A stretch of DNA of 64,000 nt from contig NZ_BJYR01000005.1 in the NCBI RefSeq assembly GCF_007991615.1, positions 62,001 to 126,000 of the forward strand, given 5' to 3'. Source of the DNA: Novosphingobium sediminis. GTDB lineage: Bacteria; Pseudomonadota; Alphaproteobacteria; Sphingomonadales; Sphingomonadaceae. How positions within the stretch are numbered: position 1 is the stretch's first letter; every line of letters starts with the position of its first letter. The notes below the pieces were generated by a model. That model did no database searches, had not been told where the DNA came from, and was given only the letters and a program-made list of their open reading frames with translations. The position numbers and the translations under genes were made by a program. Shown here piece after piece: positions 1-9,631 of this stretch.

Positions 1-899
1 TCGTCGAGCGCCTTCACGTCAAAGCCGATCGTGCAGGTCTTGACCGGCTCGCGGCTTGCCTCTGCCATCAGAGCGACGACGCTGGAGCTGTCCACCCCGC
101 CCGAAAGGAACGCGCCGAGCGGCACGTCGGCCACCATGCGCGAAGTGACCGCCTCGCGCAGGCGATGAAGCAGATGCGCGCCGAGATCGGCCTCGCTCCC
201 CCGCTCGCGCTGCTCGAACGAGACATCCCACCACTGCACCGGCGGCGGCGGCGGGGCATCGTGGCGCAGCAGGCGGTAATGGCCCGCCGGCAGCTTCTCC
301 ACGCCCTTCAGGATCGAGCGCGTATCGGGCACGAAGCCCCAGGTAAGGTAGTCCTCCACCGCCAGCGGATCGATCTCACGCCGCAGCGAGGGGTGCGCAA
401 GGAGTTGCTTGAGCTCGGAGCCGAAGATCACGCTGCCATCGGCAAGAGTCGCCATGTGGAGCGGCTTCACCCCCAGCCGATCGCGCGCCAGCAGCAGCGT
501 GCGCTGCCTGAGATCATAGAGTGCGAAGGCGAACATGCCGTGAAGCCGCGGCAGGCAGTTCACGCCCCATTTCTGCCATGCGGCGAGGATCACCTCGCTG
601 TCGCCATCGGTGCGGAACGTCGCGCCTTCGGCCTGCAGTTCGCGGCGAAGTTCGCGGAAATTGTAGATCTCGCCGTTGAACACCAGCATCGCCGCGCCAT
701 CGGCCGAGGCCATCGGCTGCGGTGATCCTGCAAGGTCGATGATGGCGAGGCGCAAGTGGCCAAGACCCACGCCCGGAGCGGTCCATACGCCCTGCCCGTC
801 CGGCCCGCGATGCGCGGCAACCGCGCACATCCGCGAGACGCGGTCCGGATCGACGGGCTTCAGGCCCTCGGTGTGAAAGATTCCGGCAATGCCGCACAT
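1..899 (-). CDS. XrtA-system glutamine amidotransferase, asparagine synthase family (partial)
   Basis: The gene reads leftward from an ATG at 899 and is cut by the window edge, leaving about 299 codons. It starts MCGIAGIF, so after Met removal Cys becomes the N-terminal nucleophile of a class II glutamine amidotransferase. The motifs HRGPDGQG and FNGEIYNF follow. Near the edge, SGGVDSS is the PP-loop of the asparagine-synthase domain. The enzyme would amidate a sugar or amino-sugar substrate with glutamine as donor. It lies 13 bases after the exosortase stop, the usual place of the exosortase A-associated amidotransferase, so I assign it to exopolysaccharide synthesis rather than to free asparagine synthesis. 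Confidence 0.9.
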   Translation of the reverse strand, partial: MCGIAGIFHTEGLKPVDPDRVSRMCAVAAHRGPDGQGVWTAPGVGLGHLRLAIIDLAGSPQPMASADGAAMLVFNGEIYNFRELRRELQAEGATFRTDGDSEVILAAWQKWGVNCLPRLHGMFAFALYDLRQRTLLLARDRLGVKPLHMATLADGSVIFGSELKQLLAHPSLRREIDPLAVEDYLTWGFVPDTRSILKGVEKLPAGHYRLLRHDAPPPPPVQWWDVSFEQRERGSEADLGAHLLHRLREAVTSRMVADVPLGAFLSGGVDSSSVVALMAEASREPVKTCTIGFDVKALD

Positions 900-912
900 G
901 ATGGAGCAGCGC

Positions 913-2472
913 TTACCGGACGCGCGCCATGCGGTCCATCCACGGCGCGACAGGCCCGGTGGCGGCAAGGAACGAGCGGATTGAGTCCTCCGGCGATGGG
1001 CCATCCCCTGCTTCGGCGGAGAGGATCAGCGCCATCGTCGCGCGAGGGCGGAGCAGCAGGCGATCTTCCATGTTGGCGAGCTTGAGACGGGTATTGCTGC
1101 CCGTGAGCAATTCGCCGGTGCGCAGCCACGTTACAGCAAGGCGGTGGACCGGCCCCGGCGCCTGAATCACATCACTCTTCGCCTCGGTAAAGCTGGTTCC
1201 AGGCGCTTCCCACGCCCAGCGACTGCCCATCGGCAAGGCGCCCTGGCCAAACCCGCCTGCCTCCTTGCCATCGCCTTGCGCCGCATAGAGCGCGAAGGAG
1301 AGATCGACCACGTGGCCCTTGCCGTCAGCAAAGCGCGCCACAAGCCGGTGATCTGCGCCAGTGTGCAGCGGATACCATTCGGCTTTGGGCGCGGTGGCAT
1401 CGAGTTCCCAGCCGGGCACCGAAGGCAGCGCAATATAGGCGGGCATCGGCGCAGCGATGCGGTTTGCTGCTGCGCTCCATGCCAGACCCGCCAACGCAAG
1501 CGCCGCGACTGCGCCGAGCGCCGCAGGCGCGGGCAGCGCCATGCGCTCAAGCCGGGCGAGCAGCGGCGATGCGGCAATCGCCTCGCCGTCAACAAGCGGA
1601 GCATCGACCTTGCGATCAAAGAAGCGCCAGCCGACCACCATGACCAGCCCCATGACCAGCGCGAAGAACACCCAGCCGTAGAAGACATGATCGAAGCTCG
1701 CGGCAAATTCGATGCCGCGCCAACTGGCGATGTAGATCGTGCCCCACGCGCGCACCCCGTTGGCCAGCACCGGCACCACGACCGAAAGCGCCATGAAACC
1801 CGCGCGCCGCCACCAACTTGCAAAGCACACGTTGGAGACCAGTGCACCATAGGCGATCATCGCGATCAGGAACTTCACGCCCGAGCAGGCTTCCGCCACC
1901 TCGAAATAGCCGAAGCGGGTGGTTATGAAGACGCCGTCGATGGAGGCCGGGATCTGCGTGATCGCCAGCAGCACCATCGTCAGCTTGGCGGTGATCGTCT
2001 GCAGAAACGGGATCAGTTCATCACCGAAGGGGACCAGCGCCAGCATATAGCCAAGGGGAAACAGCTGCGCGGCGGCAACGCGCGGCCCCAAGAGCGCGAG
2101 CGCAGCCCCTTGCAGCATCACCACCGCAGCGAGTTGCCGCGCAAGGCTCAGACCGGAGAAATCGCCAAGCACCCACAGGAACACCGCGCCGGCCATCACG
2201 ACAAGCCCGGGCCACCACGCGCGCGGTGTGATCCGCGCTGTCTCGCTGGAGCGCTGCATCGCCAGCCAACCCAGGATTGGCGGAATCAGCAGGATATGGT
2301 TGTAGGTCGAACTGTCCCACCACTGCCGCACCATGTCGCGCCAATCGCCGAAGAACAGGGCAATGAGGACAAGCCACGTCGCGGTGAGCTGGATCAATGG
2401 CGTGCGCCAGTGTGCCGGCACCCGCGCCATCAGGCCTGCAGGACGTGCCGGAAGCGTTTGCTCAGGCTGCAT
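913..2472 (-). CDS. xrtA: exosortase A fused to an EpsI domain
   Basis: This 519-residue membrane protein has about eight hydrophobic segments in its first 290 residues. The three exosortase catalytic positions are visible: Cys196 in EACSGVKF, Arg241 in NGVRAWG and His262 in FDHVFYG. After about residue 300 comes one more hydrophobic segment and a soluble domain like the periplasmic EpsI protein, fused as is typical for the XrtA subtype. In the family, exosortases are thought to cleave and anchor proteins with a C-terminal PEP-CTERM signal and are always linked to exopolysaccharide genes. The start overlaps the upstream glycosyltransferase end by 11 bases, so the two are translationally coupled. 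Confidence 0.95.
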   Translation of the reverse strand: MQPEQTLPARPAGLMARVPAHWRTPLIQLTATWLVLIALFFGDWRDMVRQWWDSSTYNHILLIPPILGWLAMQRSSETARITPRAWWPGLVVMAGAVFLWVLGDFSGLSLARQLAAVVMLQGAALALLGPRVAAAQLFPLGYMLALVPFGDELIPFLQTITAKLTMVLLAITQIPASIDGVFITTRFGYFEVAEACSGVKFLIAMIAYGALVSNVCFASWWRRAGFMALSVVVPVLANGVRAWGTIYIASWRGIEFAASFDHVFYGWVFFALVMGLVMVVGWRFFDRKVDAPLVDGEAIAASPLLARLERMALPAPAALGAVAALALAGLAWSAAANRIAAPMPAYIALPSVPGWELDATAPKAEWYPLHTGADHRLVARFADGKGHVVDLSFALYAAQGDGKEAGGFGQGALPMGSRWAWEAPGTSFTEAKSDVIQAPGPVHRLAVTWLRTGELLTGSNTRLKLANMEDRLLLRPRATMALILSAEAGDGPSPEDSIRSFLAATGPVAPWMDRMARVR

Positions 2473-3676
2473 CGGACTGCGCTCCGATCAGCGCACACAG
2501 CGGTTCAAGCACCCGGTCCCACCCGCATTCATCGACGACGAAGCGCCGCGCAGCCGTCCCCATCGATTGCGCTGCCGCGGGGTCTGCCAACAGCGCAAGC
2601 GCGCGGCCGGCAAGCGCGAGCGGAGCCTCGGCGAGGGCGAAATGCTCACTATCCGTGCCGCCAATGCCGGTTGCCGCTGCCGGTGTCAGCAGCACCGGGC
2701 GGGCCATCGCCATGGCTTCAAGCACCTTGTTCTGCACCCCGCGCGCGATCAGCAGCGGTGCCGTGACGATATCCGCGCCTGCCAGCCACGGCCGCACATC
2801 GGGAACCGCACCGGTCACAAGCGTACCATTCAGCCCGCCGAGCGCCCGGACCGCCGGGGTTGGCGCACGGCCGACAATCGCGAAGCGAGCCTGCGGATGG
2901 GCCTGCCGGATCAGCGGCATCACTTCATGCGCGAAAAGTTCAACTGCAGTGATGTTGGGCGGATAGTCCATCTGCCCGGTGAACACGATGCTGGGGCCAT
3001 CGCCCGCAAGCTCTGGCGCTGGTTCGACCGTGGCCGGATCGAATAGCTGGGTATCGATGCCATTGCCCAGTGCGCGGACATCAGGGCGAGCAGCGCCGCT
3101 GAGGCGGCTTTCGAACAAGGCGCGCTCTTCGCTGCTGACGAACAAGCTGGTCGTCGCCCGGCGCGCCGTCGCCTCCTCGAACCGGCGCAGCAGCCGTGCC
3201 TCGCGCGCATAGAGCAGGCGGCGCGGCAGGGCGCCGGTCTGGGCATATGCCTCGAACTTCGCCGAATCGACATCGACGAAATCCATCACGACCCGGCCCC
3301 GGAATTCGGGCGGCACATATTGCGCCATCTGCCCGGAGAACACGAAAATGGCCGAGATCGGCCGGGTCTGGAGCACCTGATTCACCCAGCGCTGCAGCTT
3401 CGCGGAAGAAAACGCCGCGAGGCTGACCGGCAGCCCCTGCCCCAGCGCCGCGAGGGCGGCGAGCGGAAGCGGCGCACTGCGACGCACGATGCAGCGGCTT
3501 GCGGCAATCGCGGCAAGCTCGCCTTCCTGCGCCAGATCTGCCGCGTCATCGGCCAGCGCACCGACGTGAACCGGGGCAAGCTCGGCGATCCGGCGGAGCA
3601 GGTGGTTCGAGCGGATCTTGTCCCCCCGATCGGGCGGAAACGGCACGCGGTGCGCAAGGAACAGAACCTCGCTCAT
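2462..3676 (-). CDS. XrtA-system sugar transferase (GT4-like, TIGR03087 type)
   Basis: A glycosyltransferase of 404 residues. I start it at the ATG at 3676 (MSEVLFLAHRVPFPPDRGDK), because the frame upstream is arginine-rich and non-protein-like and because this start overlaps the preceding stop in an ATGA. The N-terminal PPDRGDKIRS loop and the C-terminal half with FTGQMDYPPN and APLLIARGVQNKVLEAMA fit a GT-B sugar transferase of the group found only in PEP-CTERM/exosortase loci. It probably adds a sugar to the lipid-linked repeat unit in the cytoplasm. The sugar donor cannot be read from sequence. Confidence 0.9.
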   Translation of the reverse strand: MSEVLFLAHRVPFPPDRGDKIRSNHLLRRIAELAPVHVGALADDAADLAQEGELAAIAASRCIVRRSAPLPLAALAALGQGLPVSLAAFSSAKLQRWVNQVLQTRPISAIFVFSGQMAQYVPPEFRGRVVMDFVDVDSAKFEAYAQTGALPRRLLYAREARLLRRFEEATARRATTSLFVSSEERALFESRLSGAARPDVRALGNGIDTQLFDPATVEPAPELAGDGPSIVFTGQMDYPPNITAVELFAHEVMPLIRQAHPQARFAIVGRAPTPAVRALGGLNGTLVTGAVPDVRPWLAGADIVTAPLLIARGVQNKVLEAMAMARPVLLTPAAATGIGGTDSEHFALAEAPLALAGRALALLADPAAAQSMGTAARRFVVDECGWDRVLEPLCALIGAQSDAA

Positions 3677-4734
3677 GCCAGCCCCCGCGCGATGAACGGC
3701 CCGACGCGGTTTGCCACCCCCAGCGGTAGCTTCTGCCACAGCGCAATCTTGGCCTTGTAACGCGGGCTCAGCGGATTGACATCGCGGGGAGGTGCGCCAT
3801 CGGCGCTCCACACGGCATAGCTCAGTGGCTGCGGCTCAAAGCCCCAGTTGCGTTTGAAGTGGTAGGCGCCTGTATCGGTCTTGGAACGGCCAAAATCGAA
3901 CCGGTCGCAGCCGCGCCTGCGCGCGTGGCACATCAGCGCATAGTACATGACGTCATTGGCGCGGAGGCTTCGCGCGGCATGAACGCCGCCGCCCCAGTAT
4001 GGCATGACCGCGCCGCGATGATAGAGGCTGAGCACCGAGGCCACCGCGCGGCCTTCGTGCAGGACCGTCAGGATATCGGCGTCTGCACCGAAGGCATCCA
4101 TCACTGCTTCAAACAGCGCGCGGGGAAACACCGGCGTACCGAGATTGCGGACGGATTCGGCGTATACGGCGTAGTGCCAGTCGCGGTCCTGCGCCTCGCG
4201 GCCGACGCGGACGTCCAGCGCATTGGCCAGCCCCTTGCGCACTTCGGCGCGCTGCTTGCGCGGAATCCACGTTAGCTGCGCTTCATCATCGGCGGCGAGC
4301 GGCGCGACAAATCCGGCATGGCTATCGCGCTTGATATGCCATGCCGCGTCCGCGGGCATTACTCCGCCGCGCACTTCCACCGTCGGGCAAGTCAGCCGCC
4401 GGGCAAGTTCGGTCGCAGCTGCAAAGAGATCGCGTGCCGCATCGGGATCACCCAGCAGGCCGCCCCCCACGGCAAATCCGGTCGAGACCAGCGCACGGCC
4501 AAACAGCGGCGAATGCGCGGCATGGAGCGGCAGCAGCGCGGCAATCGCACCCTCGCGCTCCGCCAGCAGCACATGGGCCGGGTGGCCAGTCGCACGGGTC
4601 ACAGCCTCCAGCCACTCGGGCCGGTGGAACGGTGTCGCATTTTCGGCTTCCGAGACAAAGCGCGCAAGCGCGCCCCGGTCACCCGGATCGGCGAGGCGAA
4701 TCTTGGTCAACGAGGGGCGGAACGGCGCGTTCAC
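3673..4734 (-). CDS. XrtA-system FemAB-like acyltransferase
   Basis: A 353-residue GNAT-fold protein of the FemAB type. I choose the GTG at 4734 (VNAPFRPSLTKIRLADPGD): its GTGA overlaps the stop of the deacetylase gene, and the longer reading would add a run of arginines encoded inside that gene. The segment HARRRGCDRFDFGRSKTDTG followed by FKRNWGFEP is the recognisable core of the exosortase-associated FemAB family. FemAB relatives transfer amino acids or acyl groups; here a polysaccharide or lipid-linked intermediate is the likely acceptor. This is inferred from context. Confidence 0.88.
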   Translation of the reverse strand: MNAPFRPSLTKIRLADPGDRGALARFVSEAENATPFHRPEWLEAVTRATGHPAHVLLAEREGAIAALLPLHAAHSPLFGRALVSTGFAVGGGLLGDPDAARDLFAAATELARRLTCPTVEVRGGVMPADAAWHIKRDSHAGFVAPLAADDEAQLTWIPRKQRAEVRKGLANALDVRVGREAQDRDWHYAVYAESVRNLGTPVFPRALFEAVMDAFGADADILTVLHEGRAVASVLSLYHRGAVMPYWGGGVHAARSLRANDVMYYALMCHARRRGCDRFDFGRSKTDTGAYHFKRNWGFEPQPLSYAVWSADGAPPRDVNPLSPRYKAKIALWQKLPLGVANRVGPFIARGLA

Positions 4735-5636
4735 GCGGTGACCTGCTCGGCATCGAGCCGCGCGGCTTCGGCGGCGACGACGGCGTCCATCCGCCCCCAA
4801 GCAAAGGCGCCCAGCAGCCGCTGGAGCTTGCCAGCCATCGCAGACAGGTTGGTATAGTGCCGAAAGCGCGAGCGCAGCGGCGCATCAGTACGGCGCGGCT
4901 GGCCGGGATCGACTTCCCATGGGTGGAAATAGAATGCGGCCGGCCGTCCTTCGCGGCGGTTCACGCGGTCCACCGCCCAGTGCGAAACGGCATAAGGAAG
5001 CAAACGGAAGAACCCGCCGCCGCCAGCAGCCATCCGCCGCCCGGCCAATTCCACCGTCGTCACCGGCACTTCTACCAGCGGCGAACCCGCAACCGGGCGG
5101 AACGCGAAGCGGGGCGCCTCGCGCCAGCCGTAGTGATCGTGGACGATCGGCGCGACGCTGGAGGAATAAGCATAGCCATGCCTCGCCAGCACCTCGTGCG
5201 CCCAAGGCGTGCGCGCATCGATCGAAAAGCTGGGCGCTCGGTAGCCGGTCACCGCGCTGCCGCTGGTGTCTTCAAGCACGGCCCGCGCCCGGGCGATATC
5301 CTCTGCAAACGCAGCCTCGCCCATGGCAAACACGCGCTTGTGGTCCCAACCGTGGCTGGCGATCTCGTGACCCTGCGCGGCGATCCGGCGCATCATCGCG
5401 CCGTGCCGCTTTGCCACCCAGCCCAGCGTGAAGAAGGTCGCCTTGACCCCGGCCTCGTCAAACAGCGCCAGTACGCGGTCGCAGTTCGCCTCGACCCGGC
5501 GGTCAAGCCCATCCCACTCACCGCGCGCGATCACATGCTCGAACGCGCCAACCTGGAACCAATCCTCGACGTCGACTGACATGCCGTTGAGCACGGCACC
5601 AGACGGCAGCGGGTGACCAAGATCGGGGCCGGACAT
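4731..5636 (-). CDS. XrtA-system polysaccharide deacetylase
   Basis: A 301-residue NodB-type carbohydrate esterase. The metal and catalytic motif SVDVEDWFQ lies at residues 20-28, and SHGWDHKRVF supplies the histidine pair of motif 2. There is no clear signal peptide, as in other members of this exosortase-linked family. It would remove N-acetyl groups from an amino sugar in the growing polymer. It is tightly packed between the FemAB gene (GTGA overlap) and the ATPase gene (21-base gap). Confidence 0.92.
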   Translation of the reverse strand: MSGPDLGHPLPSGAVLNGMSVDVEDWFQVGAFEHVIARGEWDGLDRRVEANCDRVLALFDEAGVKATFFTLGWVAKRHGAMMRRIAAQGHEIASHGWDHKRVFAMGEAAFAEDIARARAVLEDTSGSAVTGYRAPSFSIDARTPWAHEVLARHGYAYSSSVAPIVHDHYGWREAPRFAFRPVAGSPLVEVPVTTVELAGRRMAAGGGGFFRLLPYAVSHWAVDRVNRREGRPAAFYFHPWEVDPGQPRRTDAPLRSRFRHYTNLSAMAGKLQRLLGAFAWGRMDAVVAAEAARLDAEQVTA

Positions 5637-5657
5637 GGTGTCGTCGGTCCTTTCAGT

Positions 5658-6848
5658 TCAGGCTGCCCGGCGGGGCGATTCGCTTTCGAGCCATTCGATC
5701 AGCATCGTCAGCACGTGGCGAATGGCCTGCTCCTGCTCGGCGCCGCGCGCTTCGAGCGCGACGATGCGCTGCTGCAGCGCGCCAAGCGCGGCTTCCAGCG
5801 CCTCGGTCCGCGCATCGCTGGCGGAAGCCGCAGCCGGGGGTGCGGGCATATCGGCCAGTTCGAGCACTGCTTTCTGCAGCTCGACGATCTGCTCTGCGTG
5901 AGTCGTCAGCGCCTTCTGGAGCCCGGCAAGCGCTGCAATCGCCGACGAAGGCACTTCGGCTGCAGCAGCCGCTGGCACTTCCTGCGCAATCAACGGTGCA
6001 GGTGCTGGTGCGGGGGCAGCCGGATCGGCCAGCGATCCATCCCGCTCGAGATCGGCAAGAACTTCGGCCAGCATTGCGCTGTCGATGTGGGTCTTCTGCT
6101 CGACCGCTCCCATCAGCAGCAAGCGGCCGACCATCTGGTTGATCCGGCGCGGCAGACAGCCGGTCGCGCGGCCCAGATCAGCGAACAGGCCTTCATCGAA
6201 CGCAGGGTTGCCGATCCAGCCAACGCAGGCGAGACGGTGCAGCACATAGGGCCCGACTTCGGACGGCTCCATCGCCTCGAGGTGGTGCGTCGCGATGACG
6301 CGCTGGCGCAGCTGCTCAAGGCGCGGAGAATTCTGCAGGAGATCGCGGAACTCGGGCTGGCCGAGCAGCAGGATCTGCAGCAGCGGATGCGCACCAAGCT
6401 GGAAGTCGGAGAGCATGCGCAGCTCTTCCAGCGCCTCGATCGAGAGGTTCTGGGTCTCGTCCACCACCAGCAGGCAGCGGCGCCCGGCGCGCGCTTCCTC
6501 GTGAAGGAACGCCTCGATCATGCCGAGCGCGCTGGCCTTGTCGTGGCCGGAAACCGCAATTCCAAATGCGCGCGCGGCCATGTGAACCATCTCGCCGCCA
6601 TCGAGCCGGCTCGTCACGATCTGCGCCGCAGTCAGCCGCTGGCGGTCGATCGTGGCAAGAAGATGCGCGGCCAGCGTCGATTTGCCAGCCCCGACCGCGC
6701 CCGTGATGACAATGAAGCCTTCCCCCTGCGCAAGGCCATAACCGAGATAGGACAATGCCTTGCGGTGGGTTCCGCTCTCGAAATAGAACTCGGGATCGGG
6801 AGTAAGCTGGAAAGGCCGTCCGGTCAGCTGGTAGAACGTATCGTACAT
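5658..6848 (-). CDS. XrtA-system AAA ATPase (ExeA-like)
   Basis: A 396-residue protein starting MYDTFYQLTGRPFQL, typical of ExeA/GspA-like ATPases. The Walker A loop GAVGAGKST places the lysine at residue 56, and CLLVVDETQNL is Walker B. The AAA module fills about residues 1-270. The tail is rich in Ala/Pro and then predicted coiled coil (about 300-390) instead of a peptidoglycan-binding domain. In exosortase A loci it always lies next to the tyrosine kinase and outer-membrane protein genes. It probably powers or regulates assembly of the export machine; the exact role is unknown. Confidence 0.92.
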   Translation of the reverse strand: MYDTFYQLTGRPFQLTPDPEFYFESGTHRKALSYLGYGLAQGEGFIVITGAVGAGKSTLAAHLLATIDRQRLTAAQIVTSRLDGGEMVHMAARAFGIAVSGHDKASALGMIEAFLHEEARAGRRCLLVVDETQNLSIEALEELRMLSDFQLGAHPLLQILLLGQPEFRDLLQNSPRLEQLRQRVIATHHLEAMEPSEVGPYVLHRLACVGWIGNPAFDEGLFADLGRATGCLPRRINQMVGRLLLMGAVEQKTHIDSAMLAEVLADLERDGSLADPAAPAPAPAPLIAQEVPAAAAAEVPSSAIAALAGLQKALTTHAEQIVELQKAVLELADMPAPPAAASASDARTEALEAALGALQQRIVALEARGAEQEQAIRHVLTMLIEWLESESPRRAA

Positions 6849-6865
6849 CGTGGGGGACGCCCTCT

Positions 6866-8626
6866 TCAGAAGTTGTAGCGCAGGCCGACCTGACCGGTGG
6901 CGATCAGATCGTCGGAGAAGGCCTTGCGGTTGATCATATCGAGGCCGACCCCGGCATTGCCGACAAGCCGGCGGGTAAACTGGTGCGTGAGACCGGCATT
7001 GACGCCGAAGGAATTCACATCGGCCAGCTCGGAAACGCCCGACTTGTACCAGCTGTCGTAGACGGCAACGGTGAAAGCGGTGAGCCGGTCGATCGGCCCT
7101 GAAATCTGGCCGCTCACGTAGAAGTTCTGATCGGTGCGGCCGTTGGCGGCCTCAAGCACGGTGCCCTTCGCCCCGATGAACTTGCGCCGCAGATAGCCGG
7201 CCCCCAACCCCATGCGCAGCTTGCCAAGCGAATGGCTGTACGATGCCGAAACGCCCCGGGTGCGGAACGCCGCCGATGCGATCGAGCCCAGTGCGCCATT
7301 CACGCAGCCGCCGCTTTGCGCGCCGGCCGCGCAGCCCGAGATATCGCCGCTGAAGGGATTGCGATCAGCCGTGAAGTCGGTCGGCAGGCCGCGCACCGCG
7401 TTGCCGATGGTCGAACCGAAGCCGCTTACCGCATCAAACACGTCGATCTGCAGCGCATTGCGCGCGTTCGGTGTGTACGACAGCGAGCCGTAGTAAGTCA
7501 TGCTGTCATAGCGGCGACCGACGAAGGCGCTCAGCGAGGTGCGCCGGCTGGGGCGCCACATCACGCCGACATCCCAGGTCAGGCCGGTAACATCATAGGC
7601 AATCTGGCGCGGCTTGGACTTGTCCGTAACATAGCGCCCATCGCTGCCCACAACCGGCACGCCGCCCGGTCCGCGCACGGCATCGCGTGAGGAAACCTTC
7701 ACGTCCTGCCAGCCCACATCACCGATCAGCGCAAGTTCCTGGTTGATCGGCAGCGTTGCCTGCAACCCGGCGCGAAGCTCACGCACACGCTGGTCGAGGT
7801 TGGCGATGTCTTCCTGATTGTAGGCGCCGCTTGCGGTCAAGCCGATCGGCAGCACTGTACCGGGCGCGACGCCGACTGACGCCTGCGCAGACTGCGCCAC
7901 CGAGTGATTGAAGATATCACCTTGCGGCTGCGGCTGCCCCGCGGGCAGACCCGTTACCGGAAGCCGCGGTGTGTTCACCTTGGTATAGCCAAGAAGATAG
8001 GAGCCCTTGACCGCGACTTCACCCACATGGGTCGAAACCGCAGGCCCGGCATAAAGCGAATAGACTTGCGCCACCCGGTCGCCCGTCTCCACCGAGCCGA
8101 GGCGCGACGCACCGCTCGGATCGAACCGTGTACGCGTAGCGAGGCCGCCGGCCTCGATCGTCAGTTCGCGCGGGACAAGATCGTGACGCACGCGGGCAAG
8201 ACCAGAAATCGTGTCGTTGCTGACGATATTGCCGCTTTCGGCAAAGCGCCGCTCATAGCGGACCGAGACCGAGCCTTCGGTTCGCCGCCCGGTCAGCGAG
8301 GCATCGACGCCAACTGCCACGCTCGAATAGGTCAGCGTCTCGTGCGTTGGCTGAAGCCGGGCAAGCACGCTCTGGCTGAGTTCGATGTAGGGCTGGATCT
8401 TCATCCGGCCGCTGCCGCCGGCATTACCCAGGCTCCGGCCGCCGCTGCGGGAATCGCCACCGCGCGGCGCATCCGTCCCCGATGGCGCGCTGTCCCCGCC
8501 GGAGATCGCCTCGCTGTCGCCGGGATCGCCATAGGGCAGCGACTGTGCGTGCGCCGTGCCGGAGAAGAGCGTTATGGCCAGCGCGCTGGCCATGAATGCA
8601 TGGGTCGATATCCGCGCCATGGTCAT
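6866..8626 (-). CDS. XrtA-system outer-membrane beta-barrel protein (TIGR03016 type)
   Basis: A 586-residue exported protein. The signal peptide is MTMARISTHAFMASALAITL... ending near GTAHA (about residue 27). A Gly/Ser-rich linker (about 35-70) leads into a long series of amphipathic beta strands and a C-terminal phenylalanine (GLRYNF), the standard end of an outer-membrane barrel. It is probably the outer-membrane component that lets the polysaccharide cross, or that organises secretion in XrtA systems. Its ATG shares an ATGA with the tyrosine-kinase stop. Confidence 0.9.
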   Translation of the reverse strand: MTMARISTHAFMASALAITLFSGTAHAQSLPYGDPGDSEAISGGDSAPSGTDAPRGGDSRSGGRSLGNAGGSGRMKIQPYIELSQSVLARLQPTHETLTYSSVAVGVDASLTGRRTEGSVSVRYERRFAESGNIVSNDTISGLARVRHDLVPRELTIEAGGLATRTRFDPSGASRLGSVETGDRVAQVYSLYAGPAVSTHVGEVAVKGSYLLGYTKVNTPRLPVTGLPAGQPQPQGDIFNHSVAQSAQASVGVAPGTVLPIGLTASGAYNQEDIANLDQRVRELRAGLQATLPINQELALIGDVGWQDVKVSSRDAVRGPGGVPVVGSDGRYVTDKSKPRQIAYDVTGLTWDVGVMWRPSRRTSLSAFVGRRYDSMTYYGSLSYTPNARNALQIDVFDAVSGFGSTIGNAVRGLPTDFTADRNPFSGDISGCAAGAQSGGCVNGALGSIASAAFRTRGVSASYSHSLGKLRMGLGAGYLRRKFIGAKGTVLEAANGRTDQNFYVSGQISGPIDRLTAFTVAVYDSWYKSGVSELADVNSFGVNAGLTHQFTRRLVGNAGVGLDMINRKAFSDDLIATGQVGLRYNF

Positions 8627-9615
8627 TCCTTGTACCCGTAGTAGGAGCCAAAGCGGCGCCCGGTGGGTGAGAAGCGGGTGCAGTTGAGCAGGAGCTTGAT
8701 GTCCTCGCAGCCCGAGAGAATGCCGACGGCATCGCGCAGCGCCGCTTCGCCGGTCTGGTCAGCGCGCACCACCATCAGCGCCTGGCCGACATGATGCGCG
8801 AGTTCCGAAGCGGGCGACGCCGCAAGGACCGGCGGACTGTCGAAAATGACGATGCGGTTCGGCGCCTGCGCGGTAAGCCGTGCGAGGACCTGCGCCGTAT
8901 AGGCCGAGGCGAGGTGCTCGGTATCGTGGCCTGTTGAATTGCCCGCAGGCAGCACGAAAAACCCGGCAATATCGGTGCCGATGATGCAGTCCTCGACCGC
9001 GATATCGGGATCAGCCAGTGCATCCATCAGGCCGCGTCCACCCGGCAGCCCCAGCGCCGAAAGCACGCTTGGCTTGGCGAAATCGGCGTCGACAAGCAGC
9101 ACTTCGGTGTCCTTCTCAGCCGCGATCGACAGCGCGAGATTGACGGCGCAGAAGGTCTTCCCCTCACCCGGGTGCGACGAGCAGACGAGAATGCGGTTGC
9201 CGTGCGGCGCACCGCGTCCGGCGCGCGATTCCGCTGCCGTCATCAGCAGCTGGCGCTTCACGATCCGGAATTCCTCGAGCAAGCCCGTAACCGGCCCCTC
9301 GGGCTCGATCAGGCTCTGCTCGCGCAGATGCTTGCGATCGATCGGATGGAATACGCCGCGAAAAGCCTGCCGCGCCGGAATGCCATCAAAGGCCGGCGGA
9401 GCTGCTTCAGGGCGTGCCGGCGGCGCAACGCGCTGGACCGGCTGCGCGGGTTCGGCCGCTTCGGCCGAAAACGGTGCACGCTCGCGCGGTTCGGGCAACT
9501 TCGGCGCGAGCGGTGCCTGAAATGCGCGCAGGTCGAACGTCCCCGCAGCCCGCTCGATCAGCGAGCGCGCCTCGGACGTGTCCTTGGGAACCGGGATCTT
9601 GCTCTGTTCGGTCAT
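8623..9615 (-). CDS. XrtA-system tyrosine autokinase (BY-kinase, CpsD-like)
   Basis: A 330-residue cytoplasmic kinase. A disordered Pro/Ala-rich N-terminus (about 1-85) precedes the P-loop domain, with Walker A SSHPGEGKTF (Lys153), Walker A' VLLVDADFAKPS and a Walker B-like IVIFDSPPVL. The C-terminus ends GSYYGYKE; this small tyrosine cluster is the probable autophosphorylation site. With the neighbouring chain-length protein it should control polymerisation length, like Wzc, which is split here into two genes as in other exosortase loci. Confidence 0.93.
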   Translation of the reverse strand: MTEQSKIPVPKDTSEARSLIERAAGTFDLRAFQAPLAPKLPEPRERAPFSAEAAEPAQPVQRVAPPARPEAAPPAFDGIPARQAFRGVFHPIDRKHLREQSLIEPEGPVTGLLEEFRIVKRQLLMTAAESRAGRGAPHGNRILVCSSHPGEGKTFCAVNLALSIAAEKDTEVLLVDADFAKPSVLSALGLPGGRGLMDALADPDIAVEDCIIGTDIAGFFVLPAGNSTGHDTEHLASAYTAQVLARLTAQAPNRIVIFDSPPVLAASPASELAHHVGQALMVVRADQTGEAALRDAVGILSGCEDIKLLLNCTRFSPTGRRFGSYYGYKE

Positions 9616-9631
9616 GATCTCATCCGTTCCT

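Noticed and set aside
1144..2766. 540-codon plus-strand frame opposite xrtA
   Set aside because: Antisense shadow of the exosortase and the sugar transferase; low-complexity basic translation.
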